A stretch of DNA of 64,000 nt from JBNKHG01 sp050290225 (GCA_050290225.1 JBNKHG010000033.1:77955-141954), one strand, 5' to 3'. Positions 25,324-34,667 are shown, numbered from the stretch's first letter. Numbers and translations: made by a program. Notes: generated by a model not told the origin, from the sequence alone.

Positions 25324-25965
25324 ATGAAACACAAAGCCTATGTCTATACCGAACTGCAGATCTCCGTTCCATCATTCAACGACATCCCATGGCAGCGCAT
25401 CAATCTAGCCATCAAGGAGCAACCCGGCTTCATCAACAAGACCTGGCTGTTTGGTGCCGGCAACCATTCAGGAGGCGGCCTGTATTGTTTTGACACCATC
25501 GAGAATGCACAAAAGTTTGTAACGAACTACTTCCCCGGCGAAGCCCGTGGCTTTGGTGTGGCGCAAACCACACGTATCTTCGACGCCGACGCCACCGAGG
25601 AAGCCAGCCGCGACATGAACTCCATGCACTACGACGGGAAGATTGATCGTGAGCCCGGCGCATTCGTTTACACGGAAGTTCAGTTACATGCACTACCTTT
25701 CGACTCGGCGGCACCATGGCGTAAGTTCAACGCGACGCTGAAAATGCAGCCAGGCCTGATGGCGAAAACCTGGCTAAGCGGACTCAATACCGGGACCCCG
25801 GGTGGTTTGTATGCCTTTGATACCGTAGAGAATGCGACGGCGTTCGCGCTGGACTACTTCCCTAAAGAGGCGGCCGAACTGAATGCTGCTTTCTGTACCA
25901 GGGTATTCGATGCCAATGCCGCTGAGGCAGCAAGCCGGGAAATGAACTCGCCGTTCTACAGCTAA
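25324..25965 (+). CDS. Tandem-repeat YdhR-like (dimeric alpha/beta-barrel) protein
   Basis: A 213-residue protein made of two homologous halves. Repeat 1 (about residues 4-100) has AYVYTELQISVPSFND, W, QPGFINKTWLFG, GGGLYCFDTIENA, YFPGEARGFGV, RIFDADATEEASRDMNS. Repeat 2 (about 112-213) has AFVYTEVQLHALPFDS, QPGLMAKTWLSG, GGLYAFDTVENA, YFPKEAAELNA, RVFDANAAEAASREMNS. The halves look like the YdhR/ABM ferredoxin-like fold, members of which are suspected monooxygenases. The single-chain duplication would make an obligate pseudo-dimer. It follows the TetR operator cluster and precedes a glyoxalase-like gene. Confidence 0.75.
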   Translation: MKHKAYVYTELQISVPSFNDIPWQRINLAIKEQPGFINKTWLFGAGNHSGGGLYCFDTIENAQKFVTNYFPGEARGFGVAQTTRIFDADATEEASRDMNSMHYDGKIDREPGAFVYTEVQLHALPFDSAAPWRKFNATLKMQPGLMAKTWLSGLNTGTPGGLYAFDTVENATAFALDYFPKEAAELNAAFCTRVFDANAAEAASREMNSPFYS

Positions 25966-26036
25966 TTCCCATCACCCAACGGAAACTTGGCCTCGCGCGC
26001 CGGGTTTCCACTACGACAAACCGAGACACAAAGCTC

Positions 26037-26489
26037 ATGAACGAACAAACTCTGGCTGATTTAGACCGCCCGGTGCCGCAGGGACGCTTGCTGCACACCA
26101 TGATCCGTGTCAGCAACCTGGAACAATCGCTGACCTTTTACCTGGGTGCCTTAGGCATGAAGAAGCTGCGCACGGAAAACTACCTCGAGGGCCGCTTCAC
26201 TTTGGTATTTATTGGTTACGGCGATGAAGCGTCGAATAGCACCATCGAACTTACCCATAATTGGGGTGAGGAAAGCTACAGCCACGGCACTGGATTTGGT
26301 CATATCGCCATCGGCGTTGTTGATATTTACGCAGTTTGTAAACGTCTTGCCTTGATGGGCGTTGAAATCATTCGGGCTCCGGGGCCGATGGCTTTTACTG
26401 CGGAAGTAAGAAGTAACCAGGAAGTCATCGCCTTTATTAAGGACCCCGACGGTTACACCATTGAGCTGATTGAAACGCCTTATCTATAA
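26037..26489 (+). CDS. Glyoxalase I-like (VOC) enzyme
   Basis: A 150-residue VOC-fold protein with glyoxalase I features: LLHTMIRVSNLEQSLTFYLGALGMKKLR, YGDEASNSTIELTHNWG, SHGTGFGHIAIGV, and KDPDGYTIELIE. The four metal ligands expected for GloA (His, Glu, His, Glu) are in these blocks. GloA converts the methylglyoxal-glutathione hemithioacetal to lactoylglutathione. It is next to the YdhR-like gene under the TetR control region, so a related aldehyde/thiol adduct detoxification role is possible. An N-terminal extension of ~18 residues precedes the usual start of the fold. Confidence 0.87.
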   Translation: MNEQTLADLDRPVPQGRLLHTMIRVSNLEQSLTFYLGALGMKKLRTENYLEGRFTLVFIGYGDEASNSTIELTHNWGEESYSHGTGFGHIAIGVVDIYAVCKRLALMGVEIIRAPGPMAFTAEVRSNQEVIAFIKDPDGYTIELIETPYL

Positions 26490-26548
26490 TATCGCGGAGC
26501 CACGCTCGTGGAAGATAACATTTGTGGGATAGACAAAAAGGAGCCGCC

Positions 26549-26692
26549 ATGGAAACCAAACCCCCTCTGCCCCCGTTTACATCCGAAACCGCTACCCAAA
26601 AGGTACGCATGGCAGAAGATGCCTGGAACAGCAGGGATCCTGATCGCGTTGTTTTGGTCTATACCGAAGGCACCCGCTGGCGTAACCGTCTC
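26549..26692 (+). pseudogene. DUF1348 (NTF2-like) gene, 5' fragment
   Basis: From the ATG at 26549 the frame reads METKPPLPPFTSETATQKVR, then MAEDAWNSRDPDRV and YTEGTRWRNR, the conserved N-terminus of the ~150-residue DUF1348 family. The match stops after about 47 residues and the sequence switches to the middle of a short-chain dehydrogenase in another frame. An internal deletion joined two genes. Confidence 0.8.
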
Positions 26693-27164
26693 AAAACTTG
26701 CGGTTGATATCGATGAATCGAACTGGGATTTTGTGCTCGATACTAACCTCAAGGGTGCCTGGCTGGTTGCCCTGGAAGCGGGCAAGCGCATGATTGCGGC
26801 AGGCCAACCCGGCAGTATTGTGAATACGGCATCGCTATTGGGCCTGCGTGTGGCTATTTCCCAAAGCGCCTATGCAACCTCCAAAGCCGCAGTGATTCAG
26901 TTGACCAAAAGCCTGGCTCTTGAATGGTGTCGTAAAGGCATCAGGGTGAATGCATTGTGTCCCGGCTATTTTGTCACTGAGATGAATCGGGAGTACTTTG
27001 CCAGTGAAAAAGGGCAGGCCTATATTGCCGGCATGCCGGCACGGCGCACGGGTAATCTGGATGAGCTCACAGGGCCGTTTATGCTGTTAGCCAGTGATGC
27101 AGGCTCTTTTATCAATGGTGTAGCACTACCTGTAGATGGTGGTCACAGTATTGGAAATATGTAG
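26685..27164 (+). pseudogene. Short-chain dehydrogenase (SDR), 3' fragment
   Basis: The frame from about 26685 reads SKLAVDIDESNWDFVLDTNL, KGAWLVALEAGKRM, SIVNTASLLGL, then the active-site YATSKAA (YxxxK), SLALEWCRKGIRVNALCPGY and GVALPVDGGHS. The N-terminal Rossmann part with the TGxxxGIG motif is missing; intact SDRs have about 250 residues. An ATG at 26508 keeps the frame open upstream, but residues before the junction come from out-of-frame DUF1348 sequence. A stable product with NAD(P) binding is unlikely. Confidence 0.82.
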
Positions 27165-27207
27165 AAGCCATCCCGCTCTACTGGTTTAAGGGCAGCTACT
27201 TTTAGAG

Positions 27208-28818
27208 CTATGCTTTGTCTCTGTCCCAGGTAGTCGCTGTTACTCCGGACTTTTTAAGGTCACTCTTTTGAATTTTCCCTGTCGGCGTTTTCGGCAATTC
27301 ATTCACGATATTTATATATTTTGGAACCATGAAAGCAGGGAGTTTCTGCTCAGCAAATTTGTATATATCTTCAGGGGAAATTTTGGCATCAGGTTTAACT
27401 ACTATCGAGACCATTACTTCTTCTTCTGAATATTCAGCTTTTACGGGAAAAACTGCGCATTCAGTAATAGACTCATGCTGTTGAATCACACTCTCCACTT
27501 CCATAGAGGATATGTTTTCACCTCTTCTTCTTATAGAGTCACTAACTCTATCTACAAAATAACAATTACCTTCGTCATCAATTTTTCCCGCATCACCGCT
27601 ATGAAGCCACAAATTCCTCCATTTTTGCAGAGTCCATTCAGGATGATTGACATATCCAAGCATTGTCGTCCAGGGCTTTCTTGGCCGGACCAATATTTCA
27701 CCCACTTCCCCGACAGGAACTTCTTCATCATTTTCATTTGCGATGCGAATTTCAAAATCCTGAGTTCTTACTTTGCCAACTATTTGGCTATCCGGCACGG
27801 CTGTACACAATGGCATGGCGATGGGAAGGTTAACTTCCGTAGACGCATAAGCTGTGCACACCCGGACACCAAATCGTTTACAAAATTGGTCCAGATCTTT
27901 CAATAACGGACACATCAGGACTTTTTCCAGAGTAGTGTTATCGTCCCCTTTTTCAGGTTGATTTCTTAAAAAGTTGGCCATTACACCAAGGAGAAATGTA
28001 GCTGTAACATTATTGCGACGAACATCCTCCAGGAACCTTGAGGCACTGAAGGAATCCGGTATGACCGCGGTTGCGCCTTTTTGTGCGGCGGCCAGGCATA
28101 CTCCCCATCGCCCGGCAATATGAAAAAGCGGAAGACCTCCAGTGTAGTAGATATCGTTCTTATTAAGCTCCAGTACCGATGCACAGCCTTTCGAATATTC
28201 AAACGCATGAGCGTGCGATACCATTACACCTTTAGATGGCCCCGTGGTGCCAGAGGTATACATTATAGATAAAATATCAACTGTAGCCGGAGTATGTTTG
28301 ACCTTCCTGGAATTTTTTGACTTTAATTTGGCGATATTATTTATATCAATGTTTTCAAACTCGTGTTTTTCAGGCTTGGGAGAATTGGACGCCACATTGG
28401 AATCTTTGATGTAGAGTCTTTTCACCATCTGGATTGAGTGAGATATTTCATACAGCCTATCCACATATCTCTCAGATATAACTACTGTACTTGCCCTGGA
28501 GTCTGTAAGCACATGTATGAGCAGATCACCTTTGTAGCCAGTATTTATAGGTACCTCTATAGCGCCTATCTTGGACAATGCGCACCATAACGTGAGGTAA
28601 TCCGCGCAATCCTCCATCATTACGCCAACCACGTCGCCCGCTGAAACGCCTGAGTCTATCAGGTTGGCCGCCATGATATCGGATAGCTTATCAACCTCCG
28701 CATAGGTGTACTGCTCTCCATCAGCGATAATCCATGGCTTTTCCGCGTGGCTCTCAGCCATACTTTTAAGGAGATACGGTAAGGTGTTTTCGTTTATCGA
28801 CATATCTCTTACGCTCAT
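27208..28818 (-). CDS. Acyl-CoA synthetase (CaiC-like AMP-binding ligase), copy 1
   Basis: A 536-residue adenylate-forming enzyme. P-loop IMYTSGTTGPSKGVMVSHAH, A5 motif AYASTEVN, A7 WLHSGDAGKIDDEGNCYFVDR, A8 RRGENISSMEVE, and the terminal catalytic Lys in PKTPTGKIQKSDLKK. The crotonobetaine/carnitine-CoA ligase group (EVPINTGYKGDLLIHVL) is its closest recognisable type. It activates a carboxylic acid to its CoA ester for the downstream oxidation. It is the last gene of the minus-strand operon hydratase/dehydrogenase - Rossmann protein - ligase, 10 bp after the Rossmann gene. A clear paralogue lies at 34726 in the divergent operon. Confidence 0.93.
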   Translation of the reverse strand: MSVRDMSINENTLPYLLKSMAESHAEKPWIIADGEQYTYAEVDKLSDIMAANLIDSGVSAGDVVGVMMEDCADYLTLWCALSKIGAIEVPINTGYKGDLLIHVLTDSRASTVVISERYVDRLYEISHSIQMVKRLYIKDSNVASNSPKPEKHEFENIDINNIAKLKSKNSRKVKHTPATVDILSIMYTSGTTGPSKGVMVSHAHAFEYSKGCASVLELNKNDIYYTGGLPLFHIAGRWGVCLAAAQKGATAVIPDSFSASRFLEDVRRNNVTATFLLGVMANFLRNQPEKGDDNTTLEKVLMCPLLKDLDQFCKRFGVRVCTAYASTEVNLPIAMPLCTAVPDSQIVGKVRTQDFEIRIANENDEEVPVGEVGEILVRPRKPWTTMLGYVNHPEWTLQKWRNLWLHSGDAGKIDDEGNCYFVDRVSDSIRRRGENISSMEVESVIQQHESITECAVFPVKAEYSEEEVMVSIVVKPDAKISPEDIYKFAEQKLPAFMVPKYINIVNELPKTPTGKIQKSDLKKSGVTATTWDRDKA

Positions 28819-28828
28819 TTAAAAATTA

Positions 28829-29926
28829 TTACAGGTCAGATATAAATTCCAGTAATTCTTTCGCTCGTTTATCAAGTTGATCCAGGGGAAGAGGCTCTAC
28901 CAACCCCGGATTTAAATTTTTCATAAGTTCACGAGCCTTCTCTGTGTAATATACTGTTCCAGCTGAATCCACTTCTTCTATCCCATCCATTTTAATAATG
29001 GATCTGTTATATTCCAGCGCTGCACACAACGTGAGGTTCTGAGGTAAATCGAGACTTATCTCCCCTTCGTCAATAAGCACGGGGTAACCTCCCAAAAGCC
29101 CCTGCGGCCCCGCAACGGAAACCTGGGCTCGGATTGAAGGGTCGACGAGCGCTTCTATAACAGGGATACAGGATGCGGCAGTAATTATATTAAAGCTGCT
29201 GTCTACGCTCTCAACACTTTTCCCAATGTAAGCAATGTCGTCGTCTCTTTTACCTTCTTCACCAATATACACCCTGACCCGCCTTTCTTCCACCGGCTGC
29301 TGGGATAGCATAACGTCATACACTTGCGAGTGTTGGGCCAATACTCTTATAACCGGCAGATCATTTACGTGCTTTTCGGATTTTCGTAAGCGATTCCAGA
29401 GATTTACTGAGGTTCTAAGATGAATAATCCCGGTATTCCCCAATCCCGCTTTAGGTGTGGGCAGCCCCATTTTTCCGAGAAGAAAATGATTTAAATCCGG
29501 GAAACTGACATTAACCACCGGAGTTTCACTACCCATATCATGCAAGGTACGCATCAGGCACTTTAATATGGATATATGGCAAGGTAACTGAACGCCGACA
29601 CCCACTTTGTGCAGCACTTCAGCCAGAGGATGACGTTTACCTATAATTCTCCACGGGCTTAATAAGCTTGCAGCCTGCACGATTATGTCGGGTTGGTGTT
29701 TCTTTAAAACTGATTCAAGGATTTCCTGATTCGTACAGTCGGCAGGTACAAATCTTATATCAGCCCGATGACAGGCCGCGAGCATATAAGCCTTCTTTCT
29801 CCCTTCTGAATCGGCCCTGTCAACTAAGATTAAAGATTCTACAGACTTTCTACTTAATAGCATATCAGCCAAACGTGTCCCAACATCACCAGCCCCGAGT
29901 ATCATTAAGTTTTTTCGTTTGGTCAT
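28829..29926 (-). CDS. Rossmann-fold (saccharopine-dehydrogenase-like) protein of unknown function
   Basis: A 365-residue soluble protein with an N-terminal dinucleotide-binding motif, LMILGAGDVGTRLADMLLSR, followed by a beta-strand acidic end (LILVDRAD). VPADCTNQEILESVLKKHQPDIIVQAASLL is typical of saccharopine-dehydrogenase or NAD-binding 13-family proteins. The C-terminal half (GPQGLLGGYPVLIDEGEISLDLP) is not one I can name. It is embedded between the fused hydratase/dehydrogenase and ligase 1 genes, so it probably reduces or oxidises a pathway intermediate. It is the least recognisable enzyme of the core and the best candidate for an unusual step. Confidence 0.75.
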   Translation of the reverse strand: MTKRKNLMILGAGDVGTRLADMLLSRKSVESLILVDRADSEGRKKAYMLAACHRADIRFVPADCTNQEILESVLKKHQPDIIVQAASLLSPWRIIGKRHPLAEVLHKVGVGVQLPCHISILKCLMRTLHDMGSETPVVNVSFPDLNHFLLGKMGLPTPKAGLGNTGIIHLRTSVNLWNRLRKSEKHVNDLPVIRVLAQHSQVYDVMLSQQPVEERRVRVYIGEEGKRDDDIAYIGKSVESVDSSFNIITAASCIPVIEALVDPSIRAQVSVAGPQGLLGGYPVLIDEGEISLDLPQNLTLCAALEYNRSIIKMDGIEEVDSAGTVYYTEKARELMKNLNPGLVEPLPLDQLDKRAKELLEFISDL

Positions 29927-29995
29927 AACATTTATCTCATTAGCACATTTTTGGAAGATGCTAAATTGGGAAAGGCAGTGTTATTACGTCACTAA

Positions 29996-32113
29996 TCACT
30001 GGTTAGCATATGCTTCGTAAAAACCTTTATCTTCCTCCGCCAGTTGTTTTATTAGATTAGAGGGACGCCAATGCTTACCATGTATCTCTTCGAATTTTTT
30101 CAGTTTTCTATAGACATTTTTTATTCCTAAATGGTCTGCATAAAACATTGGCCCACCGGTATGGACCGGAAAACCGAATCCGTTTAAGAAAATTACATCG
30201 ATATCCGTTGGCGATCGGGCAATACCCTCCTCAAGAATGAGAGCCCCTTCATTAATAAGAGAAAAGATACAACGTTCGACTATCTCTGAGCTATTTATCA
30301 CTCGCTGCTCAACACCAAGCTCTAAAGAGCGCTTGCAAATAATGTCGTGAACTTCCTCGTCCAGTACAGGCGTTCGATTACCAGGTTCGTATTTGTACCA
30401 GCCTTTACCCACCTTCTGGCCAAACCGCCCCATTTCGCATATAGTATCGGCAACCGTATAGGGATAAATGTTGTCTACATAAGCTCCCTCTTCTTTCCTT
30501 CTCTTTCTCATTCTCCAATCAATATCGTTTCCGGCAAGATCACCAAGAGTAAAGGGACCCATCGGCATACCGAATTCATATATAGCCTCGTCTATATCTT
30601 TAGGCAAGGCGCCCTCTTCCAACATTAAGCTTGCTTCACGATAATAAGGCTCTGCCATCCTGTTAGCCACGAAACCATCGCATACACCTACTACTACGCC
30701 AATTTTATTCATACGTTTGCAAAGTTGCATAACCGAACATACGATGTCCTCTTTAGTCATCTCTCCTTCAACAACTTCAACAAGCCGCATTATGTTTGCG
30801 GGACTAAAGAAATGCATACCTATAACGGATTCAGGCCTTGAGGTACAGGAAGCGATCTCATTAATATCCAAAGAAGACGTATTTGTTGCCAGAATTGCAC
30901 TCTTTTTACATATACTGTCTAATTCTTTGAAAACAGCCTTTTTGACTGACATCTCCTCGTATACAGCTTCTACAACAATATCCAAATCTTTAAAACTATC
31001 GATATCTTCATATACGGGTTCGATCAATGAATGTCGATTTTGAGCTTCTTGCAAGCTAATCCGGCCTTTTTGGGCACTACGATCATAGTTTGCCTTAATA
31101 TTTTCTATGGCTTTTTTCAAACTGTCTTTATTTTTATCCAGTATTTTTACGGGAATTCCAGCGTTGGCAAAAGACATTGCAATACCAGCACCCATAGTCC
31201 CCGACCCTAATACACCGGCTGAATTCACACTTACCACATTGCCCATTTTTTTTGATAAATATTTTTTGCCGACTTCTCTTTCTGCAAAAAAAGCATGTAT
31301 TTGAGCCTTACTTTGAGGAGAGGATAAACATTCCATAAAAAGTTTAGACTCGTATTCACATCCTTCCGAGATCGGCATGGTCAAAGATGCTTCGATGGCG
31401 TCAATCGCCTTCCAGGGAGAGAGCAGCCCTCGAGCCTGCGTCGCAATCTTTCTGCGGTATTCGTCGAATATTGACTTACTGTCGACGTTGTCAGTTTCAG
31501 GAACAGAAAGGTCACCGGTCTTTCGTCTGCCCGCTCCTGTTTTGATCAAATCCTTTGTATACACCAGACTTTGCTCAAGAATATTACCCTCAAACACCAC
31601 ATCCACAACACCGTTATCCAATGCCTGGTTTGCTGTTATCCTCTCTCCTTGTACTATCATTTCCAAAGCGAAAGGAATACCGGCAATCCTGGGTAGCCTT
31701 TGCGTGCCGCCAGCCCCCGGAAGCAGCCCAAGTTTGACTTCCGGCAATCCAAGCACTGAACTTTTATCGGCACATCGATAGTGAGTAGCCAACGCCAGCT
31801 CCAACCCGCCCCCGAGGCAATATCCCTGAATAGCGGATACTACTAATTTTGCACAATCTTCTATGAAATCAACAAGCTCGGGTATGTCAGGTTTCAACGC
31901 TTCGGCTGCAAATTCCTTTATATCAGCACCGCCAACAAACTTACCCTCATCACCCGTAAGAATTATAGCCGCGACACTTTCATCATTTTCAGCCTTGCTA
32001 ATCTCGTGTATTAGACCTTTTCTAACTTCATGTCCAAGCGCATTTACTGGAGGATTGTGGACTGTTATCACACGAATTTCATCAATATCTCTAGTCCAAA
32101 CTTTGCCTGACAT
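29996..32113 (-). CDS. Fused enoyl-CoA hydratase / 3-hydroxyacyl-CoA dehydrogenase
   Basis: A 705-residue multifunctional beta-oxidation enzyme, similar in layout to peroxisomal MFE1 and bacterial FadJ. The crotonase domain (residues ~1-190) has both catalytic glutamates: Glu105 in GGGLELA and Glu125 in GLPEVKLGLLPGAGG. The NAD-binding domain starts at GSGTMGAGIAMSFANAGIP (about 300). HFFSPANIMRLVEVVEG carries the dehydrogenase His, and the C-terminal helical domains end at KGFYEAYANQ. It catalyses hydration and oxidation of an enoyl-CoA. First gene of the minus-strand operon, divergent from the acyl-CoA dehydrogenase operon with two operator-like motifs between. Confidence 0.95.
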   Translation of the reverse strand: MSGKVWTRDIDEIRVITVHNPPVNALGHEVRKGLIHEISKAENDESVAAIILTGDEGKFVGGADIKEFAAEALKPDIPELVDFIEDCAKLVVSAIQGYCLGGGLELALATHYRCADKSSVLGLPEVKLGLLPGAGGTQRLPRIAGIPFALEMIVQGERITANQALDNGVVDVVFEGNILEQSLVYTKDLIKTGAGRRKTGDLSVPETDNVDSKSIFDEYRRKIATQARGLLSPWKAIDAIEASLTMPISEGCEYESKLFMECLSSPQSKAQIHAFFAEREVGKKYLSKKMGNVVSVNSAGVLGSGTMGAGIAMSFANAGIPVKILDKNKDSLKKAIENIKANYDRSAQKGRISLQEAQNRHSLIEPVYEDIDSFKDLDIVVEAVYEEMSVKKAVFKELDSICKKSAILATNTSSLDINEIASCTSRPESVIGMHFFSPANIMRLVEVVEGEMTKEDIVCSVMQLCKRMNKIGVVVGVCDGFVANRMAEPYYREASLMLEEGALPKDIDEAIYEFGMPMGPFTLGDLAGNDIDWRMRKRRKEEGAYVDNIYPYTVADTICEMGRFGQKVGKGWYKYEPGNRTPVLDEEVHDIICKRSLELGVEQRVINSSEIVERCIFSLINEGALILEEGIARSPTDIDVIFLNGFGFPVHTGGPMFYADHLGIKNVYRKLKKFEEIHGKHWRPSNLIKQLAEEDKGFYEAYANQ

Positions 32114-32210
32114 TTAATTACCTACCTTCTTAATTACCTACCTTCTACTTGCTCTCAATTAAAACCGTTTAATCGATATCGGAGCCCTAAATCTAAACAA
32201 CAGAAGACAT

Positions 32211-32250
32211 CATACCGATCGGTTGTATTTCGACCATACGGTATATATAC
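32211..32250. promoter_or_regulatory. Candidate TetR operator A, divergent promoter
   Basis: ATACCGATCGGT (32212-32223) on the plus strand and an inverted ATACCGTATGGT (plus-strand positions 32233-32244) form a site pair. It lies between the divergent hydratase/dehydrogenase and acyl-CoA dehydrogenase operons. The same ATACC-centred pair recurs at 41712, 44127, 48148 and 53372. Confidence 0.65.
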
Positions 32251-32361
32251 TAGAAGAACTCGGAATTGATGTAAAGCTTTCTTACGCAGGAATACATAAA
32301 TTATTTTCCATCTATTCTCAACACGAGCAGAACTAATATGGGCATTTTTAAGGGATCTGAA

Positions 32362-33573
32362 ATGAATTTGGATTTACTACTTTCGACAGAACTCAAAGAC
32401 CTTCGAAAGGAGATACATAACTTTTTGGAAGAAGAAAGAAATAACCGGATTTTTAGTAAAATTTACGCAAATAGAGATCTAACCAAGGAAGACCACCTGG
32501 AATGGTATAGAAAACTCTCAAAGAGAGGCTGGCTTATTCCACATTGGCCTAAGGAACATGGTGGTCAAGATTGGTCTCCCGTTAAATATGCAATCCTTGA
32601 ACGAGAACTTGCACTTGCAGATGCGCCACCAGTCTCACCATTTGGGGTATCAATGATAGGGCCGGTACTCTATACCTTTGGCAGCAAATACCAAATAGAG
32701 AAATATCTACCAGGAATCGCTAAATGCCGCCATCTGTGGTGTCAGGGATACTCCGAACCCGAGGCAGGGTCAGATCTTGCTTCACTGAGAACAAAAGCGA
32801 CCAGATCCGGGAGCGACTATATAGTTAACGGACACAAGCTATGGACGTCTGAAGCACACTGGGCAGACTATATGTTTTGCCTGGTTAAGATGGAACACGG
32901 GAATGAAGGAAAGCACGCTATATCAATGCTCCTGATAGATATGAAATCTCCGGGAATTACTGTAGACCCCATAATTACAATAGATAACAAACACCATATC
33001 AATCAGGTTTTTTTGGATGATGTTCGTGTGCCGGCTGAAAACCTTATCGGAGAAGAAAATCAGGCGTGGAGTATTGCAAAATTTCTGCTGGAAAAAGAAA
33101 GAACATCAGTAGCTGAGGTTGGCCGATCAAGAAGAAACAGCCGGAATCTTCATGAGCTCATCCTGTCAATTAGCGAGGAGCGAAATATCAAACCTGCGGA
33201 GAAATATGAGTTACTTATAAAACTTAAAGAAATAATAGTTGATCTTGACGCTCTTGAACTCACTCAATTATGGGTACTATCATCTCCCAACGCCGACACG
33301 AAGGATGCTCTGACACTAAAAATTAAAGGCAGCGAAATACAGAAACGAATAACGGATTTAGCAATTCGAGTAATAGGCCCTGATACGCTTACTTACGATT
33401 CTATGGATTCAGTGAATAATAATTATATGTTATGTGATAATTTCCAAGAAAAGCGGAGATTTTTAGCCGAGCATTTATGGAATCGTGCAACAAGTATCTA
33501 TGGCGGTACGAACGAAGTACTTCGAAATGTAATCGCAAGAAATATTATCAAAGAGAACGAGATGGGAATATGA
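32362..33573 (+). CDS. Acyl-CoA dehydrogenase, large subunit of a pair
   Basis: The ATG at 32362 is preceded at good spacing by AAGGGA, so I prefer it (403 residues) over the upstream ATG at 32338, which has no ribosome-binding site. Motifs: HWPKEHGGQDWSPV, the FAD/substrate segment CQGYSEPEAGSDLASLRTKA, NGHKLWTSEAHWADYMFCL, and the end TSIYGGTNEVLRNVIAR. It introduces a double bond into an acyl-CoA using FAD. The next gene encodes a second acyl-CoA dehydrogenase-like chain with a 4-bp ATGA overlap, the arrangement of the alpha2beta2 enzymes known from steroid side-chain degradation. The pair probably acts on a bulky, branched or ring-bearing acyl-CoA. Confidence 0.94.
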   Translation: MNLDLLLSTELKDLRKEIHNFLEEERNNRIFSKIYANRDLTKEDHLEWYRKLSKRGWLIPHWPKEHGGQDWSPVKYAILERELALADAPPVSPFGVSMIGPVLYTFGSKYQIEKYLPGIAKCRHLWCQGYSEPEAGSDLASLRTKATRSGSDYIVNGHKLWTSEAHWADYMFCLVKMEHGNEGKHAISMLLIDMKSPGITVDPIITIDNKHHINQVFLDDVRVPAENLIGEENQAWSIAKFLLEKERTSVAEVGRSRRNSRNLHELILSISEERNIKPAEKYELLIKLKEIIVDLDALELTQLWVLSSPNADTKDALTLKIKGSEIQKRITDLAIRVIGPDTLTYDSMDSVNNNYMLCDNFQEKRRFLAEHLWNRATSIYGGTNEVLRNVIARNIIKENEMGI

Positions 33574-34667
33574 ATATTGATCTAACAGATGAACAGAAAA
33601 TGCTACATGATGCCGTTCATCGTTACCTTGCCGGCCTGTCAGATAAGAAGCAAAAAACAAGGGATGACTCGACAGAAAAAAATGTATTGGAAATTTGGGA
33701 TAGCTTTGCTAAATATGGCTGGCTTGGGATGTGCAATAAAAGAGGCATAAGTGATGAAACCGGGTCTTTTGCCGAGGCTTTATTAATCAGCGAAGCTATA
33801 GGAAGGCATTTGATTGACATCCCTTTCTTAAGCACTGTAGTAATTGCTGAAACATTGATCAGTTTATGTAAAGAGACTAACCATAACACTGATATTTTGC
33901 AGTCAATAATTTCAGGAAAAACTATAGTTTCTCTCGCACACTTTGAGAGAAATGCAAATTATATCAGCTCCCCAACCTGCTCGAAGGCCGTCGCGCTGGA
34001 TGAGGGTTTTCGGCTTGATGCATCAAAAATCAATGTTTTATCTGCCGCATTGGCAGACTATTTAATCGTTTCTGCCAATATACATGAAAAAGATTCGGAA
34101 AAATCAGAATTTGGTCTTTTTATAATCCCTAAAGACCTGGATGGAATTTCTATCGACACGATATCCTCAATTGATGGCTCTCCTGTTTCAACGGTATCCA
34201 TCCGTAACGTTATTGTAAATCCGGCCAATCTGCTTATAAAGGGAAAAAACGCTATAACGACATTGAACCATACACTTATCTTTGCAATTTGCGCAACCTG
34301 TGCTGAAATTGTCGGCTCTATGCAAACACTGTTTAATCAGACTGTTTCATACCTGAAAATTCGTCGTCAATTCAATAGCCCACTCATAGAATTCCAGGCT
34401 CTTCAACATCGCGTAACCGATATGTATATGGATTTATTTCAGTGCAAAATTTATATCGAATTTATGTGCAATATCGCCTCATCAGACCGTGAAATTGATT
34501 ATAGCTTCACGCTATCGGCAAAAAAATTTATTGACCAGGCTTCTATTAGAATAGCCAACGAAGCCATTCAACTCCACGGGGGTATTGGTGTTACGCAGGA
34601 ATTATCCGTTGGCAACCATTATAAGCGAATAATTTCACGGCAGAACATTTTCACAACACCTGCTTAA
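33570..34667 (+). CDS. Acyl-CoA dehydrogenase, second subunit
   Basis: The start ATG at 33570 overlaps the stop of the preceding gene as ATGA, giving 365 residues (MNIDLTDEQKMLHDAVHRYL). Motifs of the second-subunit type: YLKIRRQFNSPLIEFQALQH, EAIQLHGGIGVTQE. The substrate-binding middle domain is shortened and divergent compared with the large subunit. In heterotetrameric acyl-CoA dehydrogenases both chains share FAD sites; this coupling predicts an obligate complex with the product of 32362. A longer upstream frame (33477) overlaps the previous gene and is not needed. Confidence 0.93.
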   Translation: MNIDLTDEQKMLHDAVHRYLAGLSDKKQKTRDDSTEKNVLEIWDSFAKYGWLGMCNKRGISDETGSFAEALLISEAIGRHLIDIPFLSTVVIAETLISLCKETNHNTDILQSIISGKTIVSLAHFERNANYISSPTCSKAVALDEGFRLDASKINVLSAALADYLIVSANIHEKDSEKSEFGLFIIPKDLDGISIDTISSIDGSPVSTVSIRNVIVNPANLLIKGKNAITTLNHTLIFAICATCAEIVGSMQTLFNQTVSYLKIRRQFNSPLIEFQALQHRVTDMYMDLFQCKIYIEFMCNIASSDREIDYSFTLSAKKFIDQASIRIANEAIQLHGGIGVTQELSVGNHYKRIISRQNIFTTPA

